A stretch of DNA of 64,000 bases from Limnoperna fortunei. Its lineage: Eukaryota; Mollusca; Bivalvia; Mytilida; Modiolidae. Below the pieces are notes generated by a model. It was not told the DNA's origin and did no database searches. It saw only the letters and a list, made by a program, of their open reading frames with translations. A program made the translations under genes and the position numbers. The stretch's first letter is position 1; each line of letters opens with the position of its first letter. Location: positions 81,940,926 through 82,004,925 of the forward strand of contig OX104117.1 in assembly GCA_944474755.1 (NCBI GenBank), given 5' to 3'. Below are positions 12,132 to 23,245 of the stretch, one piece after another.

Positions 12132-12220
12132 CCTTCAGGACACTGATGAATATCTTTGCCCTCAACACTAAACATTTTTGGTACACTTGGTCCACACAAG
12201 TCAACATCCAACAGTCCTAC
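12132..12220 (-). CDS. NUBP2: NUBP2 exon 3
   Basis: Acceptor TACTTACAG/G at 12220; donor GAAGG/GTAAGT after 12132. It encodes 29 codons plus two bases. The peptide [16 protein letters not shown] is the conserved DxD/switch segment of the Mrp/NBP35 ATPases. The first 38 bases of this exon, together with the upstream acceptor and 58 intron bases, are the parent unit of the 96-bp array that fills the adjacent intron. Confidence 0.93.
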
Positions 12221-14208
12221 CTGTAAGTACTCACAAAGTATATTAACAATTTCACCTAGCCCAAGTCCCCAGATCATAACACTTGGTCCACACATGTCAA
12301 CATCCAACAGTCCTAGCTATAAGTACTCATACAGTATATTAACAATTTCCCCCAGCACCGGTCCCCAGATCATAACACTTGGTCCACACATGTCAACATC
12401 CAACAGTCCTAGCTATAAGTACTCATACAGTATATTAACAATTTCCCCCAGCACCGGTCCCCAGATCATAACACTTGGTCCACACATGTCAACATCCAAC
12501 AGTCCTAGCTATAAGTACTCATACAGTATATTAACAATTTCCCCCAGCCCCAGGCCCCAGATCATAACACTTGGTCCACACATGTCAACATCCAACAGTC
12601 CTAGCTATAAGTACTCATACAGTATATTAACAATTTCCCCCAGCCCCAGGCCCCAGATCATAACACTTGGTCCACACATGTCAACATCCAACAGTCCTAG
12701 CTATAAGTACTCATACAGTATATTAACAATTTCCCCCAGCACCGGTCCCCAGATCATAACACTTGGTCCACACATGTCAACATCCAACAGTCCTAGCTAT
12801 AAGTACTCATACAGTATATTAACAATTTCCCCCAGCACCGGTCCCCAGATCATAACACTTGGTCCACACATGTCAACATCCAACAGTCCTAGCTATAAGT
12901 ACTCATACAGTATATTAACAATTTCCCCCAGCACCGGTCCCCAGATCATAACACTTGGTCCACACATGTCAACATCCAACAGTCCTAGCTATAAGTACTC
13001 ATACAGTATATTAACAATTTCCCCCAGCCCCAGGCCCCAGATCATAACACTTGGTCCACACATGTCAACATCCAACAGTCCTAGCTATAAGTACTCATAC
13101 AGTATATTAACAATTTCCCCCAGCCCCAGGCCCCAGATCATAACACTTGGTCCACACATGTCAACATCCAACAGTCCTAGCTATAAGTACTCATACAGTA
13201 TATTAACAATTTCCCCCAGCCCCAGGCCCCAGATCATAACACTTGGTCCACACATGTCAACATCCAACAGTCCTAGCTATAAGTACTCATACAGTATATT
13301 AACAATTTCCCCCAGCACCGGTCCCCAGATCATAACACTTGGTCCACACATGTCAACATCCAACAGTCCTAGCTATAAGTACTCATACAGTATATATTAA
13401 CAATTTCCCCCAGCACCGGTCCCCAGATCATAACACTTGGTCCACACATGTCAACATCCAACAGTCCTAGCTATAAGTACTCATACAGTATATTAACAAT
13501 TTCCCCCAGCACCGGTCCCCAGATCATAACACTTGGTCCACACATGTCAACATCCAACAGTCCTAGCTATAAGTACTCATACAGTATATTAACAATTTCC
13601 CCCAGCACCGGTCCCCAGATCATAACACTTGGTCCACACATGTCAACATCCAACAGTCCTAGCTATAAGTACTCATACAGTATATTAACAATTTCCCCCA
13701 GCACCGGTCCCCAGATCATAACACTTGGTCCACACATGTCAACATCCAACAGTCCTAGCTATAAGTACTCATACAGTATATTAACAATTTCCCCCAGCCC
13801 CAGGCCCCAGATCATAACACTTGGTCCACACATGTCAACATCCAACAGTCCTAGCTATAAGTACTCATACAGTATATTAACAATTTCCCCCAGCACCAGT
13901 CCCCAGATCATAACACTTGGTCCACACATGTCAACATCCAACAGTCCTAGCTATAAGTACTCATACAGTATATTAACAATTTCCCCTAGCCCTGGTCCCC
14001 AGATCATAACACTTGGTCCACACATGTCAACATCCAACAGTCCTAGCTATAAGTACTCATACAGTATATTAACAATTTCCCCCAGCCCTGGGCCCCAGAT
14101 CATAACACTTGGTCCACACATGTCAACATCCAACAGTCCTAGCTATAAGTACTCATACAGTATATTAACAATTTCCCCCAGCACCGGTCCCCAGATCATA
14201 ACACTTGG
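12183..14208. repeat. 96-bp minisatellite made of a NUBP2 exon edge plus intron
   Basis: Unit 0 (12183-12278) is 38 bases of real NUBP2 exon 3 plus 58 bases of intron. It is followed by 20 nearly identical 96-bp copies (12279-14200), a partial copy (to 14208) and one extra TA near 13393. Copies differ from unit 0 at about ten positions but hardly from each other. The main variants are in the CAGCACCGGT / CAGCCCCAGG stretch, in the order T T P P T T T P P P T T T T T P, then three rarer types, then T. Because 96 = 32 codons, the plus strand shows two long open frames (12156-13400 and 13448-14212); these are artefacts. On the gene strand each copy carries a decoy acceptor, ACTTATAG/CTAGGACTG. 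Confidence 0.96.
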
Positions 14209-14442
14209 CTAGAGAAAATGTATGTTAACCTAATGAAAAACAATACATGTACATGTATGTACAACTCTTAAAACGTCTGCAATGTTAACATAATACACCA
14301 AACAAAATAAAATCTATAAAAACAGTCTGCAACTCAACACAATTCCTCAGCAAATAGAATCTTTAAAGTATCCTGATAGCTGTTTCCACATCCTATTTAT
14401 TCTGATTTTTAAACACAACATTGTATGCATGAGACAACTGAC

Positions 14443-14567
14443 CTTTTTGCCCTTTTGTTTAAGTCCTAATGCTACTTGTGTGGCTACTGTACTCTTCCCA
14501 ACACCTCCTTTACCAGATAACACCAAAATAACATGTTTCACACCTGATAAATGTTCCGATAAATTTA
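14443..14567 (-). CDS. NUBP2: NUBP2 exon 2 (P-loop exon)
   Basis: NUBP2 is the cytosolic P-loop ATPase that, with NUBP1, scaffolds Fe-S clusters for cytosolic and nuclear proteins. This exon carries the deviant Walker A of the Mrp/MinD class, [20 protein letters not shown], with the signature first lysine. The acceptor TTTTTTCATTTCAG/TA at 14567 has a good pyrimidine tract; the donor AAAAAG/GTCAGT follows 14443. The exon enters in phase 1 and leaves in phase 0, joining exon 3 as KKV-GLLDVD. The C-terminal CxxC cluster ligands are not in the window. NUBP1 is unlikely: the segment before the P-loop is short and lacks its N-terminal cysteines. Confidence 0.93.
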
Positions 14568-14999
14568 CTGAAATGAAAAAATACATTTTGTACATAATTT
14601 CTCAATTTGTTCAATTTTTTATGAGTTTGTTTGTTTGTTATAGGTTGTAAGCTTCTTTTAGCAATTTTCAACTATATTTTGGTTGGGTAGGGTGAATTTA
14701 GCTGTTAAATTTTAGAACTCAAACCTTTGGTGGGAAACTGGCAATACCCGTCAAGCACAATGAATAAAGCACACTTTCTCTTGGTTAACCCATACAGAGC
14801 AGTAACTTTCTATAACTTATGATTACCTTGAGATATATTTTTGACTTTCTTATCCACAACTCCCAACGATTATTAGATAAATATTTTTTATACCCAATAT
14901 ATCCAATACACTGGCATGTCAAAACCTCACTAAATTGTTCCTGAGCAGCAAATAAAAGGTAAGACCTTTATCGCTTGTAATACCATCTTAAATGTGAGG
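14568..14999. other. NUBP2 intron 1, unannotated part
   Basis: A weak trace of the SINE central block (AACTGGCAATACCCGTCAAG) lies near 14733-14752. Nothing else recognisable. Confidence 0.5.
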
Positions 15000-15408
15000 C
15001 CTATATATATACTAATGTAGCCTCAGATGGTAATAGAAGCTGCAGCTGTAGATAGTAGCCCACACTTCAGATGGTAAAAGAAGCTAGTTAGTGGCCTCAC
15101 ACTTCTGATGGTAAAAGAAGCTAGATAGTGGCCCAAACTTCAGATGATAAAAGAAGCCAGATAGTGGCCCACACTTCAGATGATAAAAGAAGCTAGATAG
15201 TGGCCCAAACTTCAGATGATAAAAGAATCTAGATAGTGGCCCACACTTCAGATGGTAATAGAAGCTACTTCTGTAGATAGTGGCCCACACTTCTAATGGT
15301 AATAAAAGCTAGAAAGTGGTCTCACAATTCAGATGGTAATAGAAGCTAGAAAGTGGTCTCACAATTCAGATGGTAAAGAAGCTAGATAGTGGCCTAACAC
15401 AGTAGATG
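15000..15408. repeat. 37-bp minisatellite, left part
   Basis: About eleven degenerate units of the type CACTTCAGATGGTAATAGAA + GCTAGATAGTGGCCTCA. The array is broken at AGATG (15404-15408) by the transposon 15409-19617 and resumes at 19618. Confidence 0.93.
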
Positions 15409-15786
15409 CAGTGTTCCAGGTAGGATTTGAAAATAGAGGGGTGCATAAGAAGGGCACTTTTTCGAGTATTTGCATATTTGTGTGTGTGATTGCGGTTGTG
15501 GCACTTTTGTTGTTTTATAATTTGAATAAGTGTTCTGTTTCCTGTTTTTACTCCTTTGTTTTCATTTTAAAGTAAATTTTTCAAATATTTGTACATTTAA
15601 GAAATTGAAAAGTAATTCAAAATACTATTTGTTACTGTGTTTCAATCTTTGTGGTTGTAACTTCAACACAAGCAGCATTGTATTTTGCAAGTTCCGGAAC
15701 TAAGTTTATATCCGCTCCAGAGATTTCCGCATTTTCAGTTGGTTTGTACTGGTTGCCGCGAGTATTTTTACTATTGGAACATAGAA

Positions 15787-17676
15787 CTAGAGGCTCTTAA
15801 GAGCCTGTATCACTCACCTGACTTACAAAAAAATTTTTTAAGACAAGACTTTTCTTGCAAATTTTGATATTAAATGCTAAAGAGTTTATGTGAAGATGCT
15901 GTTTCTATGAATGTTGCCATGTTGAATTTACAATCAGCAGTAGGAGTGTTTCTGAGAAGAAGCAGTTTTTATGTTTTTTCATAGGTTAGTATGTTATGTG
16001 ATGTTCCATAGTGGCAGCAATCTTGTATTTTTGGATCGAAACAAAAAACTCAAAATTGGTAGAGGACCATACAATATCACATATCCTAAAATCTGCCAAG
16101 CTGTTTGTGAGAAAAAGAATTTTAAAATCTCAGCCAGTCAGAACACATTTGCAGCTCTAGCAGCCATGTTGAATTTCCTATCGGATCGAAACATACTTAA
16201 AATAATAAGATTACTATCTAAGATTCACTTCTGCATTATTTGGTTAAATTGTGTGGAACTGAGTTTCAGAGAAGAAGCTGTTTGTATGGTTTTCCCATAG
16301 GGTCCTATGTTAAGCTGTGTTCCACCTTGGTGGCCATCTTGGAATTTAGATCGCCACAAAAAACTCAAATTTTGTAGAGGACCATCTAAGGTACATTTGT
16401 GCAATATTTCAAATCAATCTGCTAAGCGGTTTGTAAAAAGAAGATTTTAGAAATATCAGCCAATCAGAACCCATTAGTTGCCCTGGAAGCCATGTTCAAT
16501 TTGCAATTGGCTCAAAAAAATCAAAATAATAAGATAAATATCCATTAATCATTCCTTTATAATTTGGCTTCATTGTGTGGAACAGTTTCATAGAAGAAGT
16601 TGTTTGTATGTTTTTCCCATAGGGTCCTATGGTAAACTATGTCCTGTGATGGCGGCCATCTTGGATTTTGGATCGGAACAAAAAACTCAAACCTTGTAGA
16701 GGACCACATAAGGTACATTTCTGCTATATTTTAAATCAATCTGCCAAGCAGTTTATGAGAAGAAGATTTTTTAATATCAGCCAATCAGAACGCATTAATG
16801 GCCCTGGAAGCCATGTTGAATTTGCAATTGGCTGGAAAAACCCAAAATAATAAGATAATTATCCAACCTTCATTTCCTTATTAATTTGGCTTCATTGTGT
16901 GGAACAGTTTCATAGAAGAAACTGTTTGTATGTTTTTCCTATAGGGTCCTATGTTAAACTATGTCCTGCGATGGCGGCCATCTTGGATTTTGGATCGGCA
17001 CAAAAAACTCAAACTTTGTAGAGGACCATCTAAGGTACATTTCTGCAATATTTCAAATCAATCTGCCAAGCAGTTTATGAGAAGAAGATTTTTGAATTTC
17101 AGCCAATCAGAACGCATTAACGGCCCTGGAAGCCATGTTTAATTTGCAATTGGCTCGAAAAACCCAAAACAATAAGATAATTATGCAACCTTCATTTCCT
17201 TATTAATTTGGCTTCATTGTGTGGAACAGTTTCATAGAAGAAGTTGTTTGTATGTTTTTCCTATAGGGTCCTATGTTAAACTATGTCCTGCGATGGCGGC
17301 CATCTTGGATTTTGGATCGGCACAAAAAACTCAAACTTTGTAGAGAACCATCTAAGGTACATTTCTGCAATATTTCAAATCAATCTGCCAAGCAGTTTAT
17401 GAGAAGAAGATTTTTGAATTTCAGCCAATCAGAACGCATTAATGGCCCTGGCAGCCATGTTTCATATTTGATCAGCACCAAAAACTCAAACTTTGTTAAG
17501 AACCACCCAATAAACATTCCTGCCAAGTTTGGTTCCAATTGGCCAAGTGGTTTTGGAGAAGAAGATTAAAATGTAAAAAGTTTACGGCCGCCGACGACGA
17601 CTAAGACGACGACGACGACGACGACCGACCAAAGTGATGAGAATAGCTCACACTGACCCTTTGGGTCAGGTGAGCT
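15787..17676 (+). mobile_element. Family-A hairpin-ended repeat with 322-bp central repeats (A4)
   Basis: 5' end CTAGAGGCTCTTAAGAGCCT and tag CACTCACCTG. 3' hairpin AGCTCACACTGACCC TTT GGGTCAGGTGAGCT followed by A. The interior is four to five tandem units of 322 bp (GATGGCGGCCATCTTGGATT at 16648, 16970 and 17292), unlike the 165-bp units of other copies. A GACGACGAC tract lies just before the 3' end. Confidence 0.88.
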
Positions 17677-17785
17677 AAAAAGGCAGTCGGGTACCAGCTT
17701 TCACCTTTTGTTTTAAAAAATGGCGTGTTCAATGATAAACATGGCGCTGTGACCAATATTTGAAGATATCTCTCGCAAAGGGCAA

Positions 17786-19060
17786 CTAGAGGCTCCCACT
17801 ATCAGTCGAAAACTCTCTCAACCCCCCCCCCCCTTTTTTCATTTTTTCTATTTTAATTCAAATGTAGCTATGTAGGTAGTCAGGTGTCATGATTTGCACA
17901 ATTTTGGTAGAGGACATCCTAAAGATGATGTATGCAATGTTTCAAAGCAGTCCTTTCATTGGTTTAAGAGGAGAAGATTTTTTAAAATCAGGTAAAATTG
18001 ATTAAAAAAATGTTCAAGGAAAATCATTCCTAAACGGTTCATCAGACAATCTTGACCTTAAGTCATTTTTTGTAGCCCTCATAGAGCAGAACAATTAAGC
18101 AATGCTAACTTTTTCTCTAGTTCTAATAGTTTTCAAGATTTTGAGGCAAAAATGTCAAAAATCATCAATTTCGACAATTAAAGGGCAATAACTCCTATAA
18201 GGAGTCATCATACAACTTCAACCCAATGGAGTGTTTCGTACAGCTTTTGATGCAGATGAAGGCATGTCTCTTCGGTTTTCCTGTATCTGTTACAATTTTT
18301 TAAATATAAGCCAAAAACTGTCTGTTACCGCTCCCCCCCCCCATCCTATTTTTAGCCATGGTGGCCATGTTGGTTAATCTGCAGCCATGGTAGGTGCAAA
18401 CTTGGTTGAGGACATTTGACAGATGATGTGTACAAAGTTTCAAAGCAGTACTTTCAGTTGTTTCAGAGGAGAAGATTTTAAAAAATCAATTAAAACCGAT
18501 TAAAAAAAACAGTTCAAGGGGAATAACTCTTTAACGGTTAATCAGACAATCTTGACACTAAAGTCATTTTTGTAGCCCTCATAGAGCAGAACAATTAAGC
18601 AATGCTAACTTTTTCTCTAGTTCTAATAATTTTCAAGATTTTGAGGCAAAAATGGCAAAAATCATCAATTTTGACAATTAAAGGGCAATAACTCCTACAA
18701 GGAGTCATCATACAACTTTGACCCAATGGAGTGTTTTGTAGAGCTTTAGATGCTGAAGAAGGAAGGTCTCTTCGGTTTTCCTATATCTGTTATACTTTTT
18801 GAACTATAAGCAAAAAACTGTATTTTGACCCCTCTGTTCTATTTTTAGCATTGGCGGCCATGTTGGTTGGTCTGAGGCCATGATTTGGGCAAACTTGGTA
18901 GAGGGCATTTTACTGATGATGTATGCAAAGTTTCAAAGCAATCCCTTCAGTGGTTTTGGAGGAGAAGATTTTTGAAGAAAAGTTAACGACGACGGCGACG
19001 GACGACGACGGACGCCAAGGGATGGCAATAGCTCACATGAACCTTCGGGTCAGGTGAGCT
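17786..19060 (+). mobile_element. Family-A repeat with internal deletion (A5)
   Basis: CTAGAGGCTCCCA is joined directly to TATCAGTCGAAAACTCTC, deleting about 200 bases relative to the copy at 4729-6205; otherwise it is collinear with that copy. It ends in a 3' hairpin with GGGTCAGGTGAGCT. Confidence 0.88.
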
Positions 19061-19617
19061 AATAAAAAAGGTTTTAGCTATTGCCGATCTTGATCATAAT
19101 TAAGCCAAATGACCAAAAACAATGAACACGCAAATTTGTTTAGGTAATAACATTTTTGAAGTGTCAAAACTTTCAAATGTACTGTACACGCAAAATGCGT
19201 CTTCACGTCCGGTAATTTCAAACCCCTGATCTCCAGTGGCCATTTATGTAAAACTGTTCAAAGATATATCGGCTTGTGTTTTTGATTGTGAAGTATAGTT
19301 AATACTATAAAAGGATCAAAGTTGAAATTAGATAATCAGAAGTTGCCTGACCATGTTACCTGTGTACGAGTCCCTACCGTCTTCCACTAATTATCACAGT
19401 GCTAATTATAAAATCATAAGGAAATGACAATAGTCTATTGAGTTATTTGGGTATGAAAACACTATAATTACTTTTAATTTCAGAAAAAAATTAATTGGAG
19501 CAATAGATTGATAAGGGGCGCCAATCGGGACATAGGGGCGCTTGAGAGGGGCACAGGGGCACTGTAATTTTAGGGCGGGGCGCGGCGCCCCTCTATTTCC
19601 CCCTGGCTGGAACACTG

Positions 19618-20790
19618 AGATGGTAATAGAAGCTAAATAGTGGCCTCACTTCAGATGGTAATAGAAGCTACTTCTGTAGATAGTGGCCCTCACTTCTGAT
19701 GGTAATAAAAGCTAGAAAGTGGTCTCACAATTCAGATGGTAATAAAAGCTAGAAAGTGGTCTCACAATTCAGATGGTAATAGAAGCTAGATAGCGGCCTA
19801 ACACAGTAGATAGTAATAGAAGCTAAATAGTGGCCCACACTTCAGATGGTAATAGAAGCTACTTCTGTAGATATTGGCCCACACTTCTAATGGTAATAAA
19901 AGCTAGATAGTGGCCTCACACTTCAGATGGTAATAAAAGCTAGAAAGTGGTCTCACAATTCAGATGGTAATAGAAGCTAGATAGTGGCCTAACACAGTAG
20001 ATGGTAATAGAAGCTAAAAAGTGGCCTCACTTCAGATGGTAATAAAAGATATATAGTGGTCTCACACTTCTGATGGTTATAGAAGCAACATCTGTAGATA
20101 GTGGGCTAACACAATTCTGATGTTAATAAAAGCTAGAAAGTGGTCTCAAAATTCATATGGTAATAGAAGCTAGATAGTGGCCTCACACTTCAGATGGCAA
20201 TAAAAGCTAGATAGTGGCCTCACACTTCAGATGGTAATAAAAGCTACAGCTGTACTAACACAGTAGATGGTAATAGAAGCTACATCTGTAGATAGTGGCC
20301 CATACCACACTCCTGATGGTAATAGAAGCTAGATAGTGGCCTCACACTTCTGATGGTAATAAAAGTTACAGCTGTAGATAGTGACCTAACACAGTAGATG
20401 GTAATCAGCTGTTAATAGAAGCTAGATAGTGGCCTCACACTTCAGATGGTTATAGAAGGTAGATAGTGGCCTCACAATTCAGACAGCAATAGAAGCTAGA
20501 TAGTGGCCTCACACTTCAGATGGTAATAGAAGCTAGATAGTAGCCTCACACTTCAGATGGTTATAGAAGGTAGATAGTGGCCTCACACTTCAGACAGCAA
20601 TAAAAGCTAGATAGTGGCCTCACACTTCAGATGGTAATAGAAGGTAGATAATGGCCTAACACAGTAGATGGTAATAGAAGCTAAATAGTGGCCCACACTA
20701 AAAATGGTAATAGAAGCTACAGCTGTAGATAGTGGCCTAACACAGTAGATTATAATAGATACTACAGCTGTATATAGTGGCCTCTAATAA
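19618..20790. repeat. 37-bp minisatellite, right part
   Basis: Continuation of the array at 15000-15408, about 30 degenerate units (TTCAGATGGTAATAGAAGCT, TAGATAGTGGCCT). Some units gain extra blocks such as CTACAGCTGTAGATAGTGG. From 20791 to 21042 I see nothing. Confidence 0.93.
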
Positions 20791-21042
20791 ATAAAAACTT
20801 GCAAAGATTTTGCTTATTTTACTAATTTTTCGTGTGTTGGATTATGCACTATGCACAACTTTGCCAAGTGCTACCATCCCATACTCTTACTTTTACACAG
20901 TATTGGATCATTACCCTTGGCTAGTGAAGATGATGACACATTGAAGTGCTGGCAGCTGTGATACAGATCATGTTGCAAGGGGGATTTGTAAAAAATATTT
21001 TCCAGAAATGATATATCTCATCCGTTCAATATCTATACTAAA

Positions 21043-22236
21043 ACAAGTGTGGACACAGAAAAACGTCTCGCCTGCATTCCGCATCAGTAACGAAAATAAA
21101 TTTCGTATAAGCATTACGTAAATAGCATTAAATATCAGCAGCAGCCTGCATACAAAATATTGTCACCATACCCTGAATAGTTACAGGGGAACAGCCGTAA
21201 CCCAAAAACTTTAACGTAGTCGCTGGACCGTGAAATTAAGGTCAAGGTCAGGTGGAACCTACCAGACAGTCATGTACTATTCATCAGCAACCTATATACC
21301 AAATATTGTCATCCTACCATGTGTAGTTACAGAGGAACTGTCGTAACCCAAAAACTTTAACGTAGTCGCTGGACCGTGAAATTGAGGTCAAGGTCAGGTG
21401 ACACCTACCAGACGGTCATGTACTAGTCATCAGCAACCTATACACCAAATATTGTCATCCTACCATGCGTAGTTACAGAGGAACTGTCGTAACCCCAAAA
21501 CTTTAACGTAGTCACTGGACCGTGAAATTGAGGTCAAGGTCAGGTGACACCTACCAGACAGTCATGTACTAGTCATCAGCAACCTATACACCAAATATTG
21601 TCATCCTACCATGCGTAGTTACAGAGGAACTGTTGTAACCCAAAAACTTTAACGTAGTCGCTGGACCGTGAAATTGAGGTCAAGGTTAGGTGACACCTAC
21701 CAGACAGTCATGTACGAGTCATCAGCAACCTATACACCAAATATTGTCATCCTACCATGCGTAGTTACAGAGGAACTGTCGTAACCCAAAAACTTTAACG
21801 TAGTCGCTGGACCGTGAAATTGAGGTCAAGGTCAGGGGACACCTACCAGACAGTCATGTACTAGTCATCAGCAACCTATACACCAAATATTGTCATCCTA
21901 CCATGCGTAGTTACAGAGGAACTGTCGTAACCCAAAAACTTTAACGTAGTCACTGGACCGTGAAATTGAGGTCAAGGTCAGGTGACACCTACCAGACAGT
22001 CATGTACTAGTCATCAGCAACCTATACACCAAATATTGTCATCCTACCATGCGTAGTTACAGAGGAACTGTCGTAACCCAAAAACTTTAACGTAGTCGCT
22101 GGACCGTGAAATTGAGGTCAAGGTCAGGTGACAGGTGACTGACTGGCAAGTACTCATCATAAGCTACCTCTACACCAAATTTGATGGACCTAGGGCTTGG
22201 GCTTACAAAGATATGAAGCAAGATGTCAAGTGTTTA

Positions 22237-22269
<33 letters not shown>

Positions 22270-22320
22270 ATTCCCATACATATGTCTCGCCTCCAGCGAC
22301 TTTCGTCGCAGGCGAGACAA
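21043..22320 (+). mobile_element. Family-B hairpin-ended repeat with 146-bp central repeats (B1)
   Basis: 5' end ACAAGTGTGGACACAGAAAA, then tag GTCTCGCCTGCATTCCGC. The centre has about seven 146-bp units (AACTTTAACGTAGTC at 21207, 21353, 21499, 21645 and so on). Then come a GCC microsatellite of about 12 triplets (22238-22269) and a 3' hairpin, GTCTCGCCTccaGCGAC / TTTC / GTCGCAGGCGAGAC, ending at 22320. Structure matches Helentron-associated nonautonomous elements (HINEs), or the bivalve Pearl type. No protein. Confidence 0.9.
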
Positions 22321-22323
22321 TTA

Positions 22324-22950
22324 TAGACCCTTTTTTAAGCACGCATCACAAAACACTGAGAAATAGCACAGTATTAACCCATATAAGGTTACATGCAGTT
22401 AATGTTGCATATGCAAAATTTTTTTATCGATTATTGCTTTAAATAATTAGCAATTAAAGATTTATTACATCCGCAAATTTGTACCGGATACGTCCTCCTT
22501 TACATTTAAAAATTTATTTCCGAGGAAAGGAAAACCCGTGAGGTGTACAAAACAAACGTACGCCTACCCAACTTGCAGCTATTAAATTAGAAGGCATTTA
22601 TTATGAGGTAATTTGTAATCAGTGAAAGCGTAAATTTAGTTCTTTTTTAATGTCATATTAGTCCTGATCACAGTGAAAACTATATTCGTAGGACCCACCA
22701 GACATGTCTGGTGAAAATCCCTTCGATTCCAATCGTTTTCTTGAAGTGAGCCGGCTGAATTTAAACAAGAACTAACTGTTCACTTGCTTCACATGACGGA
22801 AGTCTGTAGCTGTAGTTCATACTTCAATATATGTATAAGGTTACATGCAGTTGATGTTGCACATTAAAAATATTTAATGTTGATATCGATGAAGTCGATT
22901 ATTAAATTATTTCTCTGTGTTTTGTGATGCGCGCTGAAAAAAGGGGTCTA
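22324..22950. mobile_element. TA-flanked MITE
   Basis: Terminal inverted repeats of about 43 bp starting TAGACCCTTTTTT at 22324 and ending AAAAAAGGGGTCTA at 22950 are flanked by TA on both sides. A direct repeat, ATAAGGTTACATGCAGTT, lies inside both arms. TA target and no coding capacity suggest a Tc1/mariner-type MITE. It begins three bases after the family-B hairpin. Confidence 0.75.
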
Positions 22951-23245
22951 TAATTTTAGTAGTAGAGATAATAAACATTTTGATAAATTTCTGACAGACG
23001 AGCCCCAAATTTATGCAAAGCAACCCATCTCTGTCGTATTAACCTACAGTTGTGTTCCTTATATTGCTATCATAAAAGTAACCACCAGAATCAACACCAC
23101 GGGTTCAAAAAACAGGTCTTTCTAGTGTTTGTTATAAACTTTCATTGTAGTATTTTGATGGTGATGTCAGAGTTTGTTGAAAATATGGCGGTAAATGGAG
23201 ATCTCTTGAGTTTTCAATGGTAATACATGGTGTATTTAAATATCC

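Larger units (their letters stand above)
15409..19617. mobile_element. hAT-like nonautonomous element with 5-bp target duplication, carrying two nested elements
   Basis: Terminal inverted repeats CAGTGTTCCAG (15409) and CTGGAACACTG (ending 19617). The subterminal parts are also inverted (AAATAGAGGGGTGC versus GGCGCCCCTCTATTT). The flanking direct repeat is AGATG on both sides, inside the 37-bp satellite, so the empty site can be read from the satellite itself. Two family-A copies (15787-17676, 17786-19060) lie inside; without them the element is about 1 kb. The short duplication and CAGTG end fit the hAT5-type subgroup, a knowledge-based guess. No transposase seen. Confidence 0.75.

Noticed and set aside
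12156..14212. Two long plus-strand open frames (414 and 254 codons) with [15 protein letters not shown] repeats
   Set aside because: They exist only because the 96-bp unit is a multiple of three without a stop in this frame. The array is derived from the opposite-strand gene NUBP2, and a 2-bp insertion splits the frame.
14429..14650. Plus-strand open frame over the P-loop exon
   Set aside because: Shadow of the NUBP2 exon on the other strand.
22135..22442. Poly-Arg and poly-Pro open frames around the GCC tract
   Set aside because: A GCC microsatellite inside a family-B mobile element; the same tract varies in length between copies.
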